DNA from: Psychrobacter sp. NG25
GTDB taxonomy: Bacteria; Pseudomonadota; Gammaproteobacteria; Pseudomonadales; Moraxellaceae
Assembly (NCBI RefSeq): GCF_015234355.1
Contig: NZ_JADGMV010000003.1
Location: forward strand, 124,001-188,000
DNA length: 64,000 nt
Reading direction: 5' to 3'
Shown here: in pieces, positions 1 to 8,609 of the stretch
Layout: every line of letters begins with the position of its first letter
How positions within the stretch are numbered: position 1 is the stretch's first letter
Position numbers and translations under genes: made by a program
Notes under the pieces: model-generated
What the model saw: only the letters and a program-made list of their open reading frames with translations
What the model was told of the DNA's origin: nothing
Databases searched by the model: none

Positions 1-440
1 TAGTAGGCGGCGGTGCCAAAAGGGATGGGCAAGAGCAAGTCAGTGATTATCAGCTGGCGGCAAATGAGATAGTTAAGTTATTAGCTGAAACGTCACTATT
101 AGATGCCTGCAAAAATTTGCCCTATCACGTATTAAACGTTAATATTCCGGATGTTAATCATGCCGATGAGATCAAAGGTCGCAAGATAACCTCGTTGGGG
201 CATCGTCAGGTTGCCCGTCCTGTGCACCATGTGGTTGATCCACGCGGGCGAGATGCCTATTGGCTGTCGCTACGCAAATGTAAACATGAGTTGCCAGAAA
301 AAACGGAAGATATGCCGTCATCTGCCATACAATTAACAGATGACCAAGCAGTGGCAGCGGGTTATATTAGCCTATCACCAGTGCGACTCCATCATACGCC
401 AGCCGCTGCGCTAGACAGTTTATCTGCGTTAGTCTTATAA
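1..440 (+). CDS. surE: 5'/3'-nucleotidase SurE, 3' end only
   Basis: This is the C-terminal part of SurE, the metal-dependent survival phosphatase that removes phosphate from nucleoside monophosphates. The frame is open from base 3 (GGGAKRDGQ) to the stop at 438-440, so the gene begins before the window. The segment YHVLNVNIPDV followed by GRKITSLGHRQ matches the end of the SurE core, and the tail IQLTDDQAVAAGYISLSPV is the usual C-terminal element. The acidic metal-binding N-terminus lies outside the window. It is followed by a NlpD-like gene, a common gammaproteobacterial arrangement (surE, sometimes pcm, then nlpD). The family call is confident; nothing can be said about the missing half. 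Confidence 0.88.
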   Translation, partial: VGGGAKRDGQEQVSDYQLAANEIVKLLAETSLLDACKNLPYHVLNVNIPDVNHADEIKGRKITSLGHRQVARPVHHVVDPRGRDAYWLSLRKCKHELPEKTEDMPSSAIQLTDDQAVAAGYISLSPVRLHHTPAAALDSLSALVL

Positions 441-617
441 ATGCGCTGTATAAAACGATGAATGGCGCTAGGTAAGTGGTGAAAGGTAAAAGAATGCATT
501 GATTATCAAATGATGGATAATGGTTATTGTCAAATATTTAAGTAGTATAAAAGTTAGCAACATGCTTGTGAGTCACACAAGACGTTTGTGAATAACGTAA
601 AAAATAGGAAACCTTGT

Positions 618-1409
618 ATGAAGAAGCTTATTGCTGGATCACGCTTTACAACAGCGGCATTGATTGGCACTTTAACAGTCGCAACCTTAACGATAGTCGG
701 TTGTGCCACCAAACCTACTTACCAATCAGCTAATCAAGCTGGTCCTACGATTGTCACCAATGCACAAGGCATTCCTAACTATCATCGCGTGCAACGCGGC
801 GATACGGTCAGTCAAATCGCCGAGCGCTATCGTGTCAGTTACCGTCAAATCGGCGCACTTAATAACTTAGATAGCAAGTATACGATTTATAGTGGTCAGT
901 GGCTCAAGCTATGGCAAGGCAGCCAAGAGACGACAGCGAATAACACGTATACACAGCCTAAGCAAACCTATACACCTCCTGTAACTAGTGCGCCTCAGAA
1001 TAACTCGCAAAACCCTGTCTATGCAGTGACGGCAAACGCAACGTCAGGTTATGAATATCCAAGTCGCAATCAAGTCACTCGTAACTTCGATGTGGCAGCT
1101 GGCACGATGGGTATGTGGTTTGCTGGTAACGTTGGTGATCCAGTGCTTGCCAGTCAGTCTGGAACAGTGCTTTACTCAGGTAATGGTCTGACAGAATATG
1201 GCAACCTTATTATGATTCGTCATAGTGATAACTACATCACCGCCTATGCACACAATAGTGAACTACTTGTCAAAGAAGGCGATACGGTACAGTTGGGTCA
1301 ACGTATTGCAAATATGGGCAATAGTGGTACAACCAACCAAGTGGGATTGGAGTTCCAAGTACGTTTAAATGGTAATCCTATCGACCCACGTGCGGTATTG
1401 GGACGTTAA
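618..1409 (+). CDS. nlpD: NlpD-like LysM/LytM lipoprotein
   Basis: Outer-membrane lipoprotein that probably activates cell-wall amidases during cell separation. The chosen ATG at 618 has AGGA eight bases upstream and gives a lipoprotein signal ending in the lipobox IVGC; the upstream GTG at 588 would only lengthen the leader. A LysM domain follows (YHRVQRGDTVSQIAERYRV), then a Gln/Thr/Asn-rich linker and a C-terminal M23/LytM domain. The LytM domain looks catalytically dead: the motif that normally carries the first Zn ligands reads GMWFAGNVGD, and the usual HxH near the end reads LEFQV. Only the YAH histidine remains. This agrees with NlpD/EnvC activators, not endopeptidases. It lies downstream of surE and upstream of a lytic transglycosylase, so three wall-related genes sit in a row. 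Confidence 0.85.
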   Translation: MKKLIAGSRFTTAALIGTLTVATLTIVGCATKPTYQSANQAGPTIVTNAQGIPNYHRVQRGDTVSQIAERYRVSYRQIGALNNLDSKYTIYSGQWLKLWQGSQETTANNTYTQPKQTYTPPVTSAPQNNSQNPVYAVTANATSGYEYPSRNQVTRNFDVAAGTMGMWFAGNVGDPVLASQSGTVLYSGNGLTEYGNLIMIRHSDNYITAYAHNSELLVKEGDTVQLGQRIANMGNSGTTNQVGLEFQVRLNGNPIDPRAVLGR

Positions 1410-1533
1410 GTTTGACACCGTGTTTTTAATTGCTTGGCGAATTTAGTGGCGTTACTGACATTGCTTTATGAACGCGATTTGAATAAAGTTATGTTGTTTG
1501 AGTCACTTTACTTATTCATACCTGAGAATTTTT

Positions 1534-2838
1534 ATGATGTTAAAAAAACAGTACATTGCTTTTTTCCCAGCCTTAGTAATGGTTGGGTGTACGAGCCAAC
1601 AGGCCATGCAAGAGTCTAACAAGCCCGTGCGTCAAGGCAATGTTGAGATTACCCAGACTCAAACAATACAAGTGAAACCAACACCAAAGCCAGTAGTTAC
1701 GCCGCCACCAGTGGCAAAGCCAAGCTATAACAGTTTCTATGATTGGAAGTCGGATTTTTCCATGCGTGCGATTGCATCAGGCAATGATGCGGCAACCGTT
1801 CGTCGTCTGCTTGACTCAGCTTACTTAAATCAGCAAGTGATTTCGCTAGACTCAGGACAGCCAGAGTTCTCCAAGATGCCATGGGAATATGTAGATTCTG
1901 CCGTATCTGATGGACGCGTGAGTACGGGTAAGCGTAAGTTTTCCGAGCAACGTGCGTATCTGTCACAGTTAGAGTCACAGTATGGTGTAAGTGCAGAAAC
2001 TGTCGCTGCTATCTGGGGTATGGAGTCTTCATATGGCGTTGTGACTGGTAATAGCAGTCTACCAAGTTCATTGGGTAGTTTGGCTTATGACGGTCGTCGC
2101 CAAGAGTTTGCAGAAACTCAGCTACTGTCATTAGCGACGCTATTACAGCGTGGTGATGTGTCATGGTCGCAGCTTGAAGGCTCTTGGGCTGGTGGTATGG
2201 GTCAGACTCAATTTATCCCTGCTACATGGCTTAAGCATGGAGTCGATGGTGATGGTGATGGACATCGCAACCCATGGGCGACTGGCGATGCTTTGGCCTC
2301 TACGGCTAATTACCTAAGCAACTCAGGCTGGGTTCGTGGCTTGGCACCGTTTTACGAAGCAACGGTTCCGACCTCATTCGATTATTCAACTGTTGGTAGC
2401 AAGCAGTCTGCGGCTAGATGGGCTGCAATGGGTGTTGACACAATAGCGGATGTGTCGTTGGATGCTAATACAGAAATGGAGTTATGGCTGCCAGCTGGCA
2501 AGGATGGCCCAGTACTATTGTTAAGCCCAAACTTTGATGTAATCAAAGTCTATAACAACTCATCAAGCTACGCGCTAGGGGTGAGCTTATTGGGTAAAGC
2601 AATTACGGGTCAAGGCGGCTTACAAAAATCATGGCCGCGCTATGAGCGTCCGTTATCGACTACTCAGGTACGCAATTTACAACAGCGTTTGACCAGTGCA
2701 GGTTACGACACAAAAGGCGCAGATGGTATCGTTGGTACTAATACTCGTACGGCATTCCAACGCTGGCAGGGAGATAATGGTCAGACTCCAGATGGCTTTA
2801 TTACCCAGCGTAGTGCGTCTTCATTGGCATCATGGTGA
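1534..2838 (+). CDS. MltB-type lytic murein transglycosylase lipoprotein
   Basis: Membrane-bound lytic transglycosylase (SLT_2/MltB family) that cleaves glycan strands to 1,6-anhydro-muropeptides. Starting at the ATG pair 1534/1537 gives a lipoprotein signal with lipobox MVGC; the longer TTG start at 1498 would bury it. A Pro/Lys-rich linker leads to the catalytic domain, where IWGMESSYG carries the expected catalytic Glu and GSWAGGMGQTQFIPATW is the family signature. DGDGDGHRNPW is a calcium-loop-like stretch. The C-terminus is a peptidoglycan-binding PG_binding_1 domain (LQQRLTSAGYDTKGADGIVGTNT), as in long MltB relatives. A clear hairpin terminator follows at 2921. The exact subtype name is left open because several paralogues exist in this group. 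Confidence 0.86.
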   Translation: MMLKKQYIAFFPALVMVGCTSQQAMQESNKPVRQGNVEITQTQTIQVKPTPKPVVTPPPVAKPSYNSFYDWKSDFSMRAIASGNDAATVRRLLDSAYLNQQVISLDSGQPEFSKMPWEYVDSAVSDGRVSTGKRKFSEQRAYLSQLESQYGVSAETVAAIWGMESSYGVVTGNSSLPSSLGSLAYDGRRQEFAETQLLSLATLLQRGDVSWSQLEGSWAGGMGQTQFIPATWLKHGVDGDGDGHRNPWATGDALASTANYLSNSGWVRGLAPFYEATVPTSFDYSTVGSKQSAARWAAMGVDTIADVSLDANTEMELWLPAGKDGPVLLLSPNFDVIKVYNNSSSYALGVSLLGKAITGQGGLQKSWPRYERPLSTTQVRNLQQRLTSAGYDTKGADGIVGTNTRTAFQRWQGDNGQTPDGFITQRSASSLASW

Positions 2839-2920
2839 GAGAAGCTATTGCTGTTAATACGTGGTATAAGTGCCACTGTTTTTGACTGCTAATGTTTCAA
2901 TGATTGCGTTACTTTGTTCT

Positions 2921-2951
2921 AAAAAAAGCACCTTGCCAAGGTGCTTTTTTT
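2921..2951. terminator. Rho-independent terminator after lytic transglycosylase gene
   Basis: Stem GCACCTT (2928-2934) pairs with AAGGTGC (2938-2944), flanked by seven A on the left and seven T on the right, so it can act on either strand. It lies 83 bases after the transglycosylase stop. Confidence 0.85.
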
Positions 2952-3088
2952 GCCTCAGTCTATGGGTGATTTTGCTGATAGCTGTCGAGACAATAGGTAT
3001 GGAGCACTCAAGCTGAATATACTGTGCTTTTGTCAAAACTTATCAGGACAAGGTTAATACAAGAAAATTATGATTGTGAGTGCTAGAC

Positions 3089-3266
3089 TCTAGGGCGTGT
3101 CCTCAATTCAATCGATAGTTATCTAAATGGGTTAAAAATGGCTAAATCTTGCCAAACGGCGTCAAATAGCTGACTAATATCTCGATATTATCTAGGCTAT
3201 TTTCCTTGTTTGACGGCAATTTATCTCATTTTTATCACCATTTTTAAAATGAGGACACGCCCTAGA
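3089..3266. repeat. Dispersed MITE-like repeat family A, copy 1
   Basis: About 178 bp bounded by a perfect 17-base inverted repeat: TCTAGGGCGTGTCCTCA at 3089-3105 and its complement at 3250-3266. It contains no ORF. Internal text (GATAGTTATCTAAATGGG, CTCGATATTATCTA) recurs at 36.8 kb, and the left end recurs at 25.25 kb. A CTAG or TA target duplication would fit but cannot be separated from the inverted repeat itself. Together with the terminator at 2921, it fills most of the 2839-3341 intergenic region; the remaining 75 bases hold the moeA leader. This is the best preserved of the three copies. Confidence 0.8.
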
Positions 3267-3341
3267 AAATGGGTTTTTTAAACCACGTTTTTTAATAGCA
3301 GTTTTCAAATAATAAATAGAACGACCCAAAGAGTGTGCGAT

Positions 3342-4637
3342 ATGATTACCATGGAAGAACTACAAGCTGCGATAAAGCAGCGTATAAATAACTACAACGA
3401 TACCGACTTTCCATTACAACATAGAGATCTGCAGACATGTGATTTATTAGATAGTCGCAACCATATCTTGGCGAAAGACATCACCTCACCATTTGATGTG
3501 CCCAGACAGAATCTATCTGCTATGGATGGATATGCGATTGCTCAAGGTAGCGAGCTAGCAATAGGCAGCACTATCGACATTATCGGAGAGTCTCAAGCTG
3601 GCTGCGCTTATATAGGTGAGTTGATAGCAGGGCAAGGTGTCCGTATCTTTACGGGTGCAGTAGTGCCAGACAGTTGTAATACGGTTATCATGCAAGAGAA
3701 CACCAATTTTGCAGATATCAAGGCTACTGTAGACAAGTCGCGGCCTTATGCCATAACGCTATCGCAAGCGGCTCAGGTTGATAAACATATCCGTAAACAG
3801 GGCGAAGAAATTGAGTCTGGCGAAGTTGTCCTAAAGATAGGCAAGCGTATTAACCCTGCCGATATCAGCTTGCTAGCAAACTTAGGTATTAGTCAAGTCC
3901 GTATATTTGAGCCGCTGACGGTAGGTATTTTAGCCACTGGCGATGAGCTTGTGGCGATTGGTGATGAGCTGACCAGCCTAGCACAAATATATAACTCCAA
4001 TACCCCAACGCTTAAAAGCCTCCTATCAGATCTACCTATTACCATTCGTGACTACGGCATTGTTCCTGATAACTTAGAGCAGACGACCGCTGCTGTCCAT
4101 GATGCTATGCAAGACTGTGATGTCATTATCTCGACAGCGGGCGTATCTGTTGGTGATTATGACTTTTTGACCACTGTGATTGAGCAGTTAGGTCAAATCA
4201 ATCACTATAAAGTGGCGATGAAGCCAGGCAAGCCTTTCGTGTTTGGTGAATTAAATAAAGACATTGATAAGCCAGTGCTGTACTTTGGTCTACCGGGTAA
4301 TCCATTATCCACAGTCGTTGGCGCGCTACAGTTTGTGATACTAGCGCTGTGGCAGATGTCAGGCGCGGACCGGTTAGAGCAGCCTATGCAGCTGAGCATT
4401 CAAGCCACACTCACCAATGACATCAGAAAGTCAGCAGGTCGTAAAGATTTTCAGCGCGGTGTGCTGTCACAGAATGCAGTAGGCAGTTATGAAGTCGAGA
4501 GCTTCACCAGTCAGCAATCTCATAGAATAAAGCAGCTTAGCCGTGCCAATTGTTTTATTGTATTGGATAAGGACAGCGGCAATGTCTCTGCAAATAGTAC
4601 GGTCACGGTACAGCCTTTTCCTTGGTTATATAATTAA
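3342..4637 (+). CDS. moeA: Molybdopterin molybdenumtransferase MoeA
   Basis: Inserts molybdenum into adenylylated molybdopterin, the last step of basic molybdenum cofactor synthesis in the cytoplasm. The ATG at 3342 is preferred to the GTG at 3333 because AAAGAG precedes it at good spacing. The protein is about 431 residues, normal for MoeA. Family motifs are present: SAMDGYA near residue 60, the MoCF-binding segment with TAGVSVGDYDF, KPGKPFVFG, and LPGNPLST. The C-terminal domain IV follows. It is the first gene of a nine-gene same-strand block for molybdenum cofactor and molybdate transport. The gap to moaA is 127 bases, so moaA may also have its own promoter. Confidence 0.95.
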   Translation: MITMEELQAAIKQRINNYNDTDFPLQHRDLQTCDLLDSRNHILAKDITSPFDVPRQNLSAMDGYAIAQGSELAIGSTIDIIGESQAGCAYIGELIAGQGVRIFTGAVVPDSCNTVIMQENTNFADIKATVDKSRPYAITLSQAAQVDKHIRKQGEEIESGEVVLKIGKRINPADISLLANLGISQVRIFEPLTVGILATGDELVAIGDELTSLAQIYNSNTPTLKSLLSDLPITIRDYGIVPDNLEQTTAAVHDAMQDCDVIISTAGVSVGDYDFLTTVIEQLGQINHYKVAMKPGKPFVFGELNKDIDKPVLYFGLPGNPLSTVVGALQFVILALWQMSGADRLEQPMQLSIQATLTNDIRKSAGRKDFQRGVLSQNAVGSYEVESFTSQQSHRIKQLSRANCFIVLDKDSGNVSANSTVTVQPFPWLYN

Positions 4638-4764
4638 TTCACAACGTGTTAACTTACTATAAGGTGAGTATCAAACCACTGATAGTGACTTCTAAAATGG
4701 TATGCTAAACGCAAACAATAAAGTAATGCTTATAGATAGTAAGCAATACTGACGGTAGTAAAAT

Positions 4765-5799
4765 ATGAGTGATAATAACGGCAACATAGGCAGTGCTCAA
4801 CAGTACTCGCCACTGGAAAACTATGAACCCCTGACGGATGGATTTTCACGTCGTCTGACTTATTTGCGTCTATCTATCACTGATTTTTGTAATTTTAGCT
4901 GTGAATACTGTTTACCAAATGGCTATCAAGGTAAACGCCCTGATGACGAATTGAGTGTGCCTGAGATTGCCACATTGATACGCGGCTTTGCCCAAGTAGG
5001 GACTAAAAAAGTCAGGATTACTGGTGGTGAGCCTTCTATCCGCCGCGATGTTGTTGAGATTATAAAAACGATTAAACAAACTGATGGCATCGAGACAGTG
5101 GCGATGACTAGTAATGGTTATAAGCTCGGCAAGCATTTGGCCAGTTGGCAAGCCGCAGGATTGGATCAGCTTAATATCAGTATGGATAGCTTTGATGCTG
5201 CGACCTTTCATAAGATGACGGGCTTTAATAGTTTGCCGCAGCTGCTCATCGATATGGATACGCTATTAGAAACAACAGATATTAAGCTCAAAATAAACGG
5301 TGTTTTGATGGCAGAGACGGCCTTTGAAAACCTCATGGATGCCATCGACTATGTAAAAGACAGAAAAGTCACGTATCGTTTTATCGAGTTTATGCAGACC
5401 AGTGACAATAGCGATTTGTTTTTTGCCCAGCATGCGCAGTCTGATATCATCACTGACTATCTATTGGATCACGGCTGGCAACCACATGAGCGTGGGAGTA
5501 GCGATGGCCCAGCGGTAGAGTACAGTCATCCTGAACATGTAGGCCGTATCGGTATGATCGCGCCTTATGCCGCGCATTTCTGTGATACCTGTAACCGCTT
5601 GCGAGTCAGCAGTCAGGGTAAAGTGCATTTATGTCTGTTCGATCAAGGCAATTATGATATTCGTCCGCATCTGCAGCAAAACAATGTGCAAGGACTGGTG
5701 AATACCTTACATGAGTTTATGCCGATCAAGCCTGAGCACCATCATCTGCACGATTCTAACAGTGGCATCATGCACAATCTATCAATCATTGGTGGTTAA
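4765..5799 (+). CDS. moaA: GTP 3',8-cyclase MoaA (radical SAM)
   Basis: Catalyses the first step of molybdenum cofactor synthesis, converting GTP to 3',8-cyclo-GTP. The N-terminal radical SAM cluster motif is C42-x3-C46-x2-C49 (CNFSCEYC). The second [4Fe-4S] site is the C-terminal CDTC...C with 13 residues between the second and third cysteines. RITGGEPSIR is the SAM-binding GGE region. The protein ends in IIGG, the conserved double-glycine tail needed for activity. Its 344 residues are typical. The partner MoaC is four genes downstream. Confidence 0.96.
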   Translation: MSDNNGNIGSAQQYSPLENYEPLTDGFSRRLTYLRLSITDFCNFSCEYCLPNGYQGKRPDDELSVPEIATLIRGFAQVGTKKVRITGGEPSIRRDVVEIIKTIKQTDGIETVAMTSNGYKLGKHLASWQAAGLDQLNISMDSFDAATFHKMTGFNSLPQLLIDMDTLLETTDIKLKINGVLMAETAFENLMDAIDYVKDRKVTYRFIEFMQTSDNSDLFFAQHAQSDIITDYLLDHGWQPHERGSSDGPAVEYSHPEHVGRIGMIAPYAAHFCDTCNRLRVSSQGKVHLCLFDQGNYDIRPHLQQNNVQGLVNTLHEFMPIKPEHHHLHDSNSGIMHNLSIIGG

Positions 5800-5897
5800 G
5801 GTGTACAACCATTAAGCATGACACACGACATTGAATAACTAGAGTGCCAATGATATTTTTAAACATACTATAAAATTATATGTATAAAGGAATTTTT

Positions 5898-6428
5898 ATG
5901 AGTAAACCTGCTGCAGAGTTTATCCCACTTAATATTGCTATCTTGACCGTCTCGGACAGTCGTACGCTAGCACAAGACACATCAGGGCAGTACTTAGCCG
6001 ATAGTCTAGAAGCAGCAGGCCACCATCTGGCAGACCGTCAGCTGATTACCGATGATATTTATCAGATTAGAGCCGTGATTAGTGGTTGGATTGCAGACCC
6101 GAAAGTCCATGCTGTGATTACGACTGGTGGCACAGGTTTTTTTATTAGGGACAGTATGCCAGAAGCGGTAAATATACTGTTCGATAAGTCTATCGATGGC
6201 TTTGGTGAGATGTTCCGTCTCATCTCGAAAGATGAGATTGGTATGTCAACGGTACAGTCGCGAGCAGTGGCTGGCATGGCAAATGGCACGGGCATATTTT
6301 GCTTGCCTGGTTCATCTGGTGCGTGCCGTACTGGTTGGGAAAATATCTTAAAAGAGCAGTTTGATAGTCGTACGCGTCCCTGTAATTTTGTACCGCATTT
6401 TATGGCACAAAACCCAAGTCACGACTGA
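5898..6428 (+). CDS. moaB: Molybdenum cofactor protein MoaB
   Basis: MoaB/Mog-fold protein (MoCF_BD family) that binds molybdopterin and probably adenylylates it for MoeA. Starting at the ATG at 5898 places AAGGAA seven bases upstream; the ATG at 5880 would put that site inside the gene. Motifs: ILTVSDSRT near the start, VITTGGTGF in the middle (the family TGGTG substrate loop), and IFCLPGSSGACRTGWENIL near the end. It resembles MoaB (SRAVAG, LPGSxGA) more than Mog. Only eight bases separate its stop from mobA, so the two are surely co-transcribed. Confidence 0.9.
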   Translation: MSKPAAEFIPLNIAILTVSDSRTLAQDTSGQYLADSLEAAGHHLADRQLITDDIYQIRAVISGWIADPKVHAVITTGGTGFFIRDSMPEAVNILFDKSIDGFGEMFRLISKDEIGMSTVQSRAVAGMANGTGIFCLPGSSGACRTGWENILKEQFDSRTRPCNFVPHFMAQNPSHD

Positions 6429-6436
6429 TATTATCA

Positions 6437-7159
6437 ATGACTACTATCTTAAATCGTGTGGATGGCTTGGCAGGCATTGTTATTTTAGCGGGCGGTGCCT
6501 CTAAACGTATGGGTACGCCCAAAGCAGAGCTCATTCTGCGGACAGGGGAACGTCTGCTCGATTATCATGTCCGTCATGCGCTTGAGCTAAATGTGGCTGA
6601 TACCCATCTGCCTATTATGATTGCAGACAATGGTCGCGGGTTTGATATTGATGCAGATTTAATGCGAAACCGACCGCACTCAGCGGTTTTTCATATCTCT
6701 GATTATACTGCTAATGAGAGTGATGAACAGATCGATACGGCTGGTGCCTTGGCCGCTATTGAGGCTGCTATGCAAACATTGACGAATATAAATGATTCAG
6801 CGGCTGGTTCAGCGACCATAGATAAGAACAAGCCATCATGGCTAATGGTCATTAGTTGCGATAGTTTGATACCGGCGACTGATTTGTGGCACGAATTGCA
6901 ACGGGCGAGTGCTCAAGCCGCTGATAAAAGAATAATTTGCTTAACAGATCACAGTCACTTGTACCCACTATTAGGACTCTATCAATTGGGCATTGAGCCT
7001 GATTTAAAAGCCTATATTGATAGTGGTCAGCGCCGAGTGATGCCATTTATTAAGCCTATGGTGCAGTCTGTACCCTTTGCAAAGAGCTGGCAGCACTTGA
7101 CCAATTTTAATACGCCTGAAGATTTTGAACAGGCATGTACGGCTTTAAATAATTTATAA
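6437..7159 (+). CDS. mobA: Molybdenum cofactor guanylyltransferase MobA
   Basis: Nucleotidyltransferase that attaches GMP to molybdopterin to make the bis-MGD form used by DMSO-reductase-family enzymes such as nitrate reductase. The N-terminal signature LAGGASKRMGTPKAEL is the GTP-binding LAGGxSxRMGxxK motif. VISCDSLIPATDL holds the metal-binding Asp, and LYPLLGLYQ and FINFNTPED-like segments (NFNTPEDFE) complete the family pattern. An insertion of about 30 residues (DYTANESDEQIDTAGAL region and TINDSAAGSATIDKN) makes it longer than the E. coli protein. Its presence implies that this cell makes bis-MGD enzymes, none of which is encoded here. Confidence 0.9.
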   Translation: MTTILNRVDGLAGIVILAGGASKRMGTPKAELILRTGERLLDYHVRHALELNVADTHLPIMIADNGRGFDIDADLMRNRPHSAVFHISDYTANESDEQIDTAGALAAIEAAMQTLTNINDSAAGSATIDKNKPSWLMVISCDSLIPATDLWHELQRASAQAADKRIICLTDHSHLYPLLGLYQLGIEPDLKAYIDSGQRRVMPFIKPMVQSVPFAKSWQHLTNFNTPEDFEQACTALNNL

Positions 7160-7183
7160 AAAGTCTATCGAGAGAAATCGTAA

Positions 7184-7690
7184 ATGAATATCAGTAGCCA
7201 AGAAAACAACCAATCTACCTTATCTCATCTAGACAGTGACGGTGATATCACTATGGTTGATGTCAGTGGCAAGACCGCCACGACACGTGAGGCTCATGCT
7301 GTTGGGCAAGTGCGTTTTCCAAGCGAGATTTATACCCAAATTAAAGCCGCTGATGGCATGACTAAAAAGGGTAGTATCACGCAGACGGCACATATCGCAG
7401 GTATCATGGCGGCCAAGCGTACGCATGACCTCATTCCACTGTGTCATCCATTACCATTAGATAAAATCGGCTTGAGCTTTGAGTATGACGATGCCAGCCA
7501 TAGTATCAGTGTGAGCGCGACTGTCAAAGTCACCCACAAAACAGGGGTTGAGATGGAAGCGCTAACGGCAGTCAGTGTGGCTTGTTTAACCATTTATGAT
7601 ATGACCAAAGCACTGTCACATGACATTGTTATTGATGGTGTTCGTCTGATTAAGAAAACAGGTGGTAAATCCGATTATCAGCACAAATAG
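7184..7690 (+). CDS. moaC: Cyclic pyranopterin monophosphate synthase MoaC
   Basis: Converts 3',8-cyclo-GTP, the MoaA product, to cyclic pyranopterin monophosphate. Conserved family text: MVDVSGKTATTREA, AGIMAAKRTHDLIPLCHPLPL (active-site region) and TGVEMEALTAVSVACLTIYDMTKA. Length 168 is normal. It begins 24 bases after mobA with GAGAGAAA in front of the ATG. Confidence 0.96.
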   Translation: MNISSQENNQSTLSHLDSDGDITMVDVSGKTATTREAHAVGQVRFPSEIYTQIKAADGMTKKGSITQTAHIAGIMAAKRTHDLIPLCHPLPLDKIGLSFEYDDASHSISVSATVKVTHKTGVEMEALTAVSVACLTIYDMTKALSHDIVIDGVRLIKKTGGKSDYQHK

Positions 7691-7767
7691 CATCATCAGA
7701 TTTTGTTTGAACACTTAGCCGTATGATAAATATGAAGCTCGACAGCTTGTAATAAATGGAAAGTTTT

Positions 7768-8067
7768 ATGAATACTACTGATGTGATGGATAATATTGAC
7801 GTAAAAAAAAACAATGAATCATTGATTACTATCAATATTCTATACTTCGCCAGTTTAGCTGATGAAGCGGGCTGTCATGAGGAAAAGGTAAGCATTGATT
7901 CGTCAATGTCACTTATCGACTTATATACACAGTTGAGTCAAACACATCGCTTTAGTCGTCCACAATCAGAGCTGCGAGTGGCGGTGAACGATTATTTTGC
8001 TAAGTGGACAGACCTCATTTCTGATGGTGATAATGTGGTGTTTATCACGCCAGTTGCTGGTGGCTAG
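7768..8067 (+). CDS. moaD: Molybdopterin synthase small subunit MoaD
   Basis: Ubiquitin-like sulfur carrier that donates sulfur from its C-terminal thiocarboxylate to cyclic pyranopterin. The protein ends in VAGG, the double glycine required for activation, and has the beta-grasp pattern (INILYFASLADEAG early, LRVAVNDYF, ISDGDNVVFITPVAGG late). The start is uncertain: ATG at 7756 or 7768; GGAAAG lies just before the second. The activating enzyme MoeB is not encoded in this window. Confidence 0.9.
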   Translation: MNTTDVMDNIDVKKNNESLITINILYFASLADEAGCHEEKVSIDSSMSLIDLYTQLSQTHRFSRPQSELRVAVNDYFAKWTDLISDGDNVVFITPVAGG

Positions 8068-8117
8068 AGAGACGTTCATAACTATTCAACAGACTGTAGA
8101 ATAAACAGAGAAAATAC

Positions 8118-8609
8118 ATGACAGATAATGTTCATAGCCATTCGATGACGATCAAGCGTAGTGTGGATGAAGTATATACAATCGCTGAACGTGATGGTTT
8201 TGCTTTATTAGATGTAGCGATTGATGAAGACCGACTCAAAAAAACGCTTGATGACGATAGCTGCGGCGCGTTTGTATGCTTCGAAGGAAGAGTACGCAAT
8301 CATAATAATGCCACTAGCGTTGATCGTTTGACCTATTATGGCTATGAGGATTTGGCGATTAATCAAGGCCGAGCCATTATAGAAGAAGCCAAGAAGCGTT
8401 TTGAGATTACACATGCTATTGCCATACACCGTATCGGTGCTCTAGAGGTCGGCGATGTGGCCATATGGGTAGGCGTGGTTTCTGCCCATCGTTACCCTGC
8501 TTTTGATGCATGCCGCTGGATACTAGACACGGTAAAGGCAGATATTCCTGTGTGGAAACAAGAGTATTACGAGGATGACTCCTCTAAGTGGCTGAGCAAT
8601 AATGGGTAA
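8118..8609 (+). CDS. moaE: Molybdopterin synthase catalytic subunit MoaE
   Basis: Large subunit that, with MoaD, adds the dithiolene sulfurs to make molybdopterin. Conserved text: GAFVCFEGRVRNHN, LTYYGYEDLA, IHRIGALEVGD, VWVGVVSAHR-like IWVGVVSAHRYPAF, and the active-site lysine segment VWKQEYYEDDSSKW. An N-terminal extension of about 25 residues precedes the core. The last eight bases overlap the start of modA, which suggests translational coupling of cofactor synthesis with molybdate uptake. Confidence 0.95.
   Translation: MTDNVHSHSMTIKRSVDEVYTIAERDGFALLDVAIDEDRLKKTLDDDSCGAFVCFEGRVRNHNNATSVDRLTYYGYEDLAINQGRAIIEEAKKRFEITHAIAIHRIGALEVGDVAIWVGVVSAHRYPAFDACRWILDTVKADIPVWKQEYYEDDSSKWLSNNG

Noticed and set aside
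3089..3266. Possible CRISPR or riboswitch in the repeat A region
   Set aside because: There is one inverted-repeat unit only, no direct repeat/spacer pattern, and the same sequence appears in unrelated places, so a mobile repeat explains it.
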